From Alphaproteobacteria bacterium (GTDB lineage Bacteria > Pseudomonadota > Alphaproteobacteria > MED-G09), in the NCBI GenBank assembly GCA_018658685.1, contig JABHUT010000002.1, positions 1 to 5,158 of the forward strand: 5,158 nt of DNA, written 5' to 3'. Within the stretch, counting starts at the first letter, position 1. Each line of letters opens with the position of its first letter. Below, one piece after another: positions 4,886-5,158 of the stretch. The notes beneath the pieces were generated by a model. That model had not been told where the DNA came from and did no database searches. It saw only the letters and a program-made list of their open reading frames with translations. The translations under genes were made by a program, and so were the position numbers.

Positions 4886-5158
4886 ATTGATAGGGGTGTT
4901 CTTCTTAAAGCCCTTAATCATGTTCAAAGTGTTGTTGAAAGAAGAAATACAATCCCAATTTTGTCAAATGTTAAGATCGAAGCTGACGAAAAAGGAATAT
5001 CTCTGATAGCAACAGATTTAGATTTAGAAATAATTGAAAAAGTTGAAGCCAATGTTTCTAAAGCAGGATCAACAACAGTTTCGGCTCATATCCTTTATGA
5101 TATTGTAAGAAAGATTCCAGAAGGCTCTTCTATTGAAATTGAACAAAATCACGACGAC
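4874..5158 (+). CDS. dnaN: DnaN, DNA polymerase III beta sliding clamp (5' part, cut by window edge)
   Basis: The first 95 codons of a protein usually about 370 residues long, made of three similar domains; two copies form the ring that holds polymerase III on DNA. The visible part is domain I: MKISIDRGVLLKALNHVQ, then VVERRNTIPILSNV (21-34) and ATDLDLEI (46-53), all close to the family pattern. The AHILYDIVRKIPEG segment (71-84) matches the conserved helix of this domain. The ATG at 4874 has a strong AGGAG at 4861-4865, 8 nt upstream. The gene follows dnaA by 120 bp, the classic dnaA-dnaN pair, and has its own candidate promoter at 4781-4789. The reading frame is open to the window edge, and the residues that grip client peptides lie beyond it. 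Confidence 0.96.
   Translation, partial: MKISIDRGVLLKALNHVQSVVERRNTIPILSNVKIEADEKGISLIATDLDLEIIEKVEANVSKAGSTTVSAHILYDIVRKIPEGSSIEIEQNHDD

Overview
The window is chromosomal core sequence from an AT-rich alphaproteobacterium. The evidence is the gene order (ubiB and ubiE divergent from mutM, enoyl-CoA hydratase, rpsT, dnaA, dnaN), the alphaproteobacterial look of DnaA, bS20 and MutM, and the UbiB/UbiE ubiquinone genes. The strongly AT-biased codons (all five visible stops are TAA), short spacers and compact proteins would fit a free-living, streamlined marine lineage of the SAR11/HIMB59/AEGEAN-169 kind. That placement is inference; genus cannot be read from this window.

Layout: 1-234 (minus) is the 5' end of ubiB, cut by the window edge. 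236-982 (minus) is complete ubiE, 1 bp upstream of ubiB and in the same operon. A 71-bp divergent spacer follows. Then, all on plus: mutM/fpg (1054-1905), a short-chain enoyl-CoA hydratase (1994-2770), rpsT (2857-3120) with a near-consensus promoter, a 223-bp very AT-rich spacer, complete dnaA (3344-4753, GTG start), a 120-bp spacer with an extended -10 promoter, and the first 95 codons of dnaN (4874-5158, cut by the window edge).

The genes cover four housekeeping jobs: ubiquinone synthesis (ubiE methylation, ubiB accessory ATPase), repair of oxidised guanine (mutM), acyl-CoA metabolism (the hydratase) and the replication/translation core (dnaA initiator, dnaN sliding clamp, rpsT ribosomal protein). 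dnaA and dnaN are neighbours as in most bacteria, but dnaN has its own candidate promoter and dnaA appears to end in a hairpin plus T-run that overlaps its stop codon.

No mobile element, CRISPR array, tRNA, rRNA, phage gene or unknown protein is visible, and I see no previously undescribed system. The points worth a second look are in the leaders: two hairpins before dnaA, one pairing across its Shine-Dalgarno; a hairpin with the dnaN start codon in its loop; a 9-bp word shared by the dnaA and dnaN leaders; dyads beside mutM; and an uninterrupted run of 11 A inside mutM.
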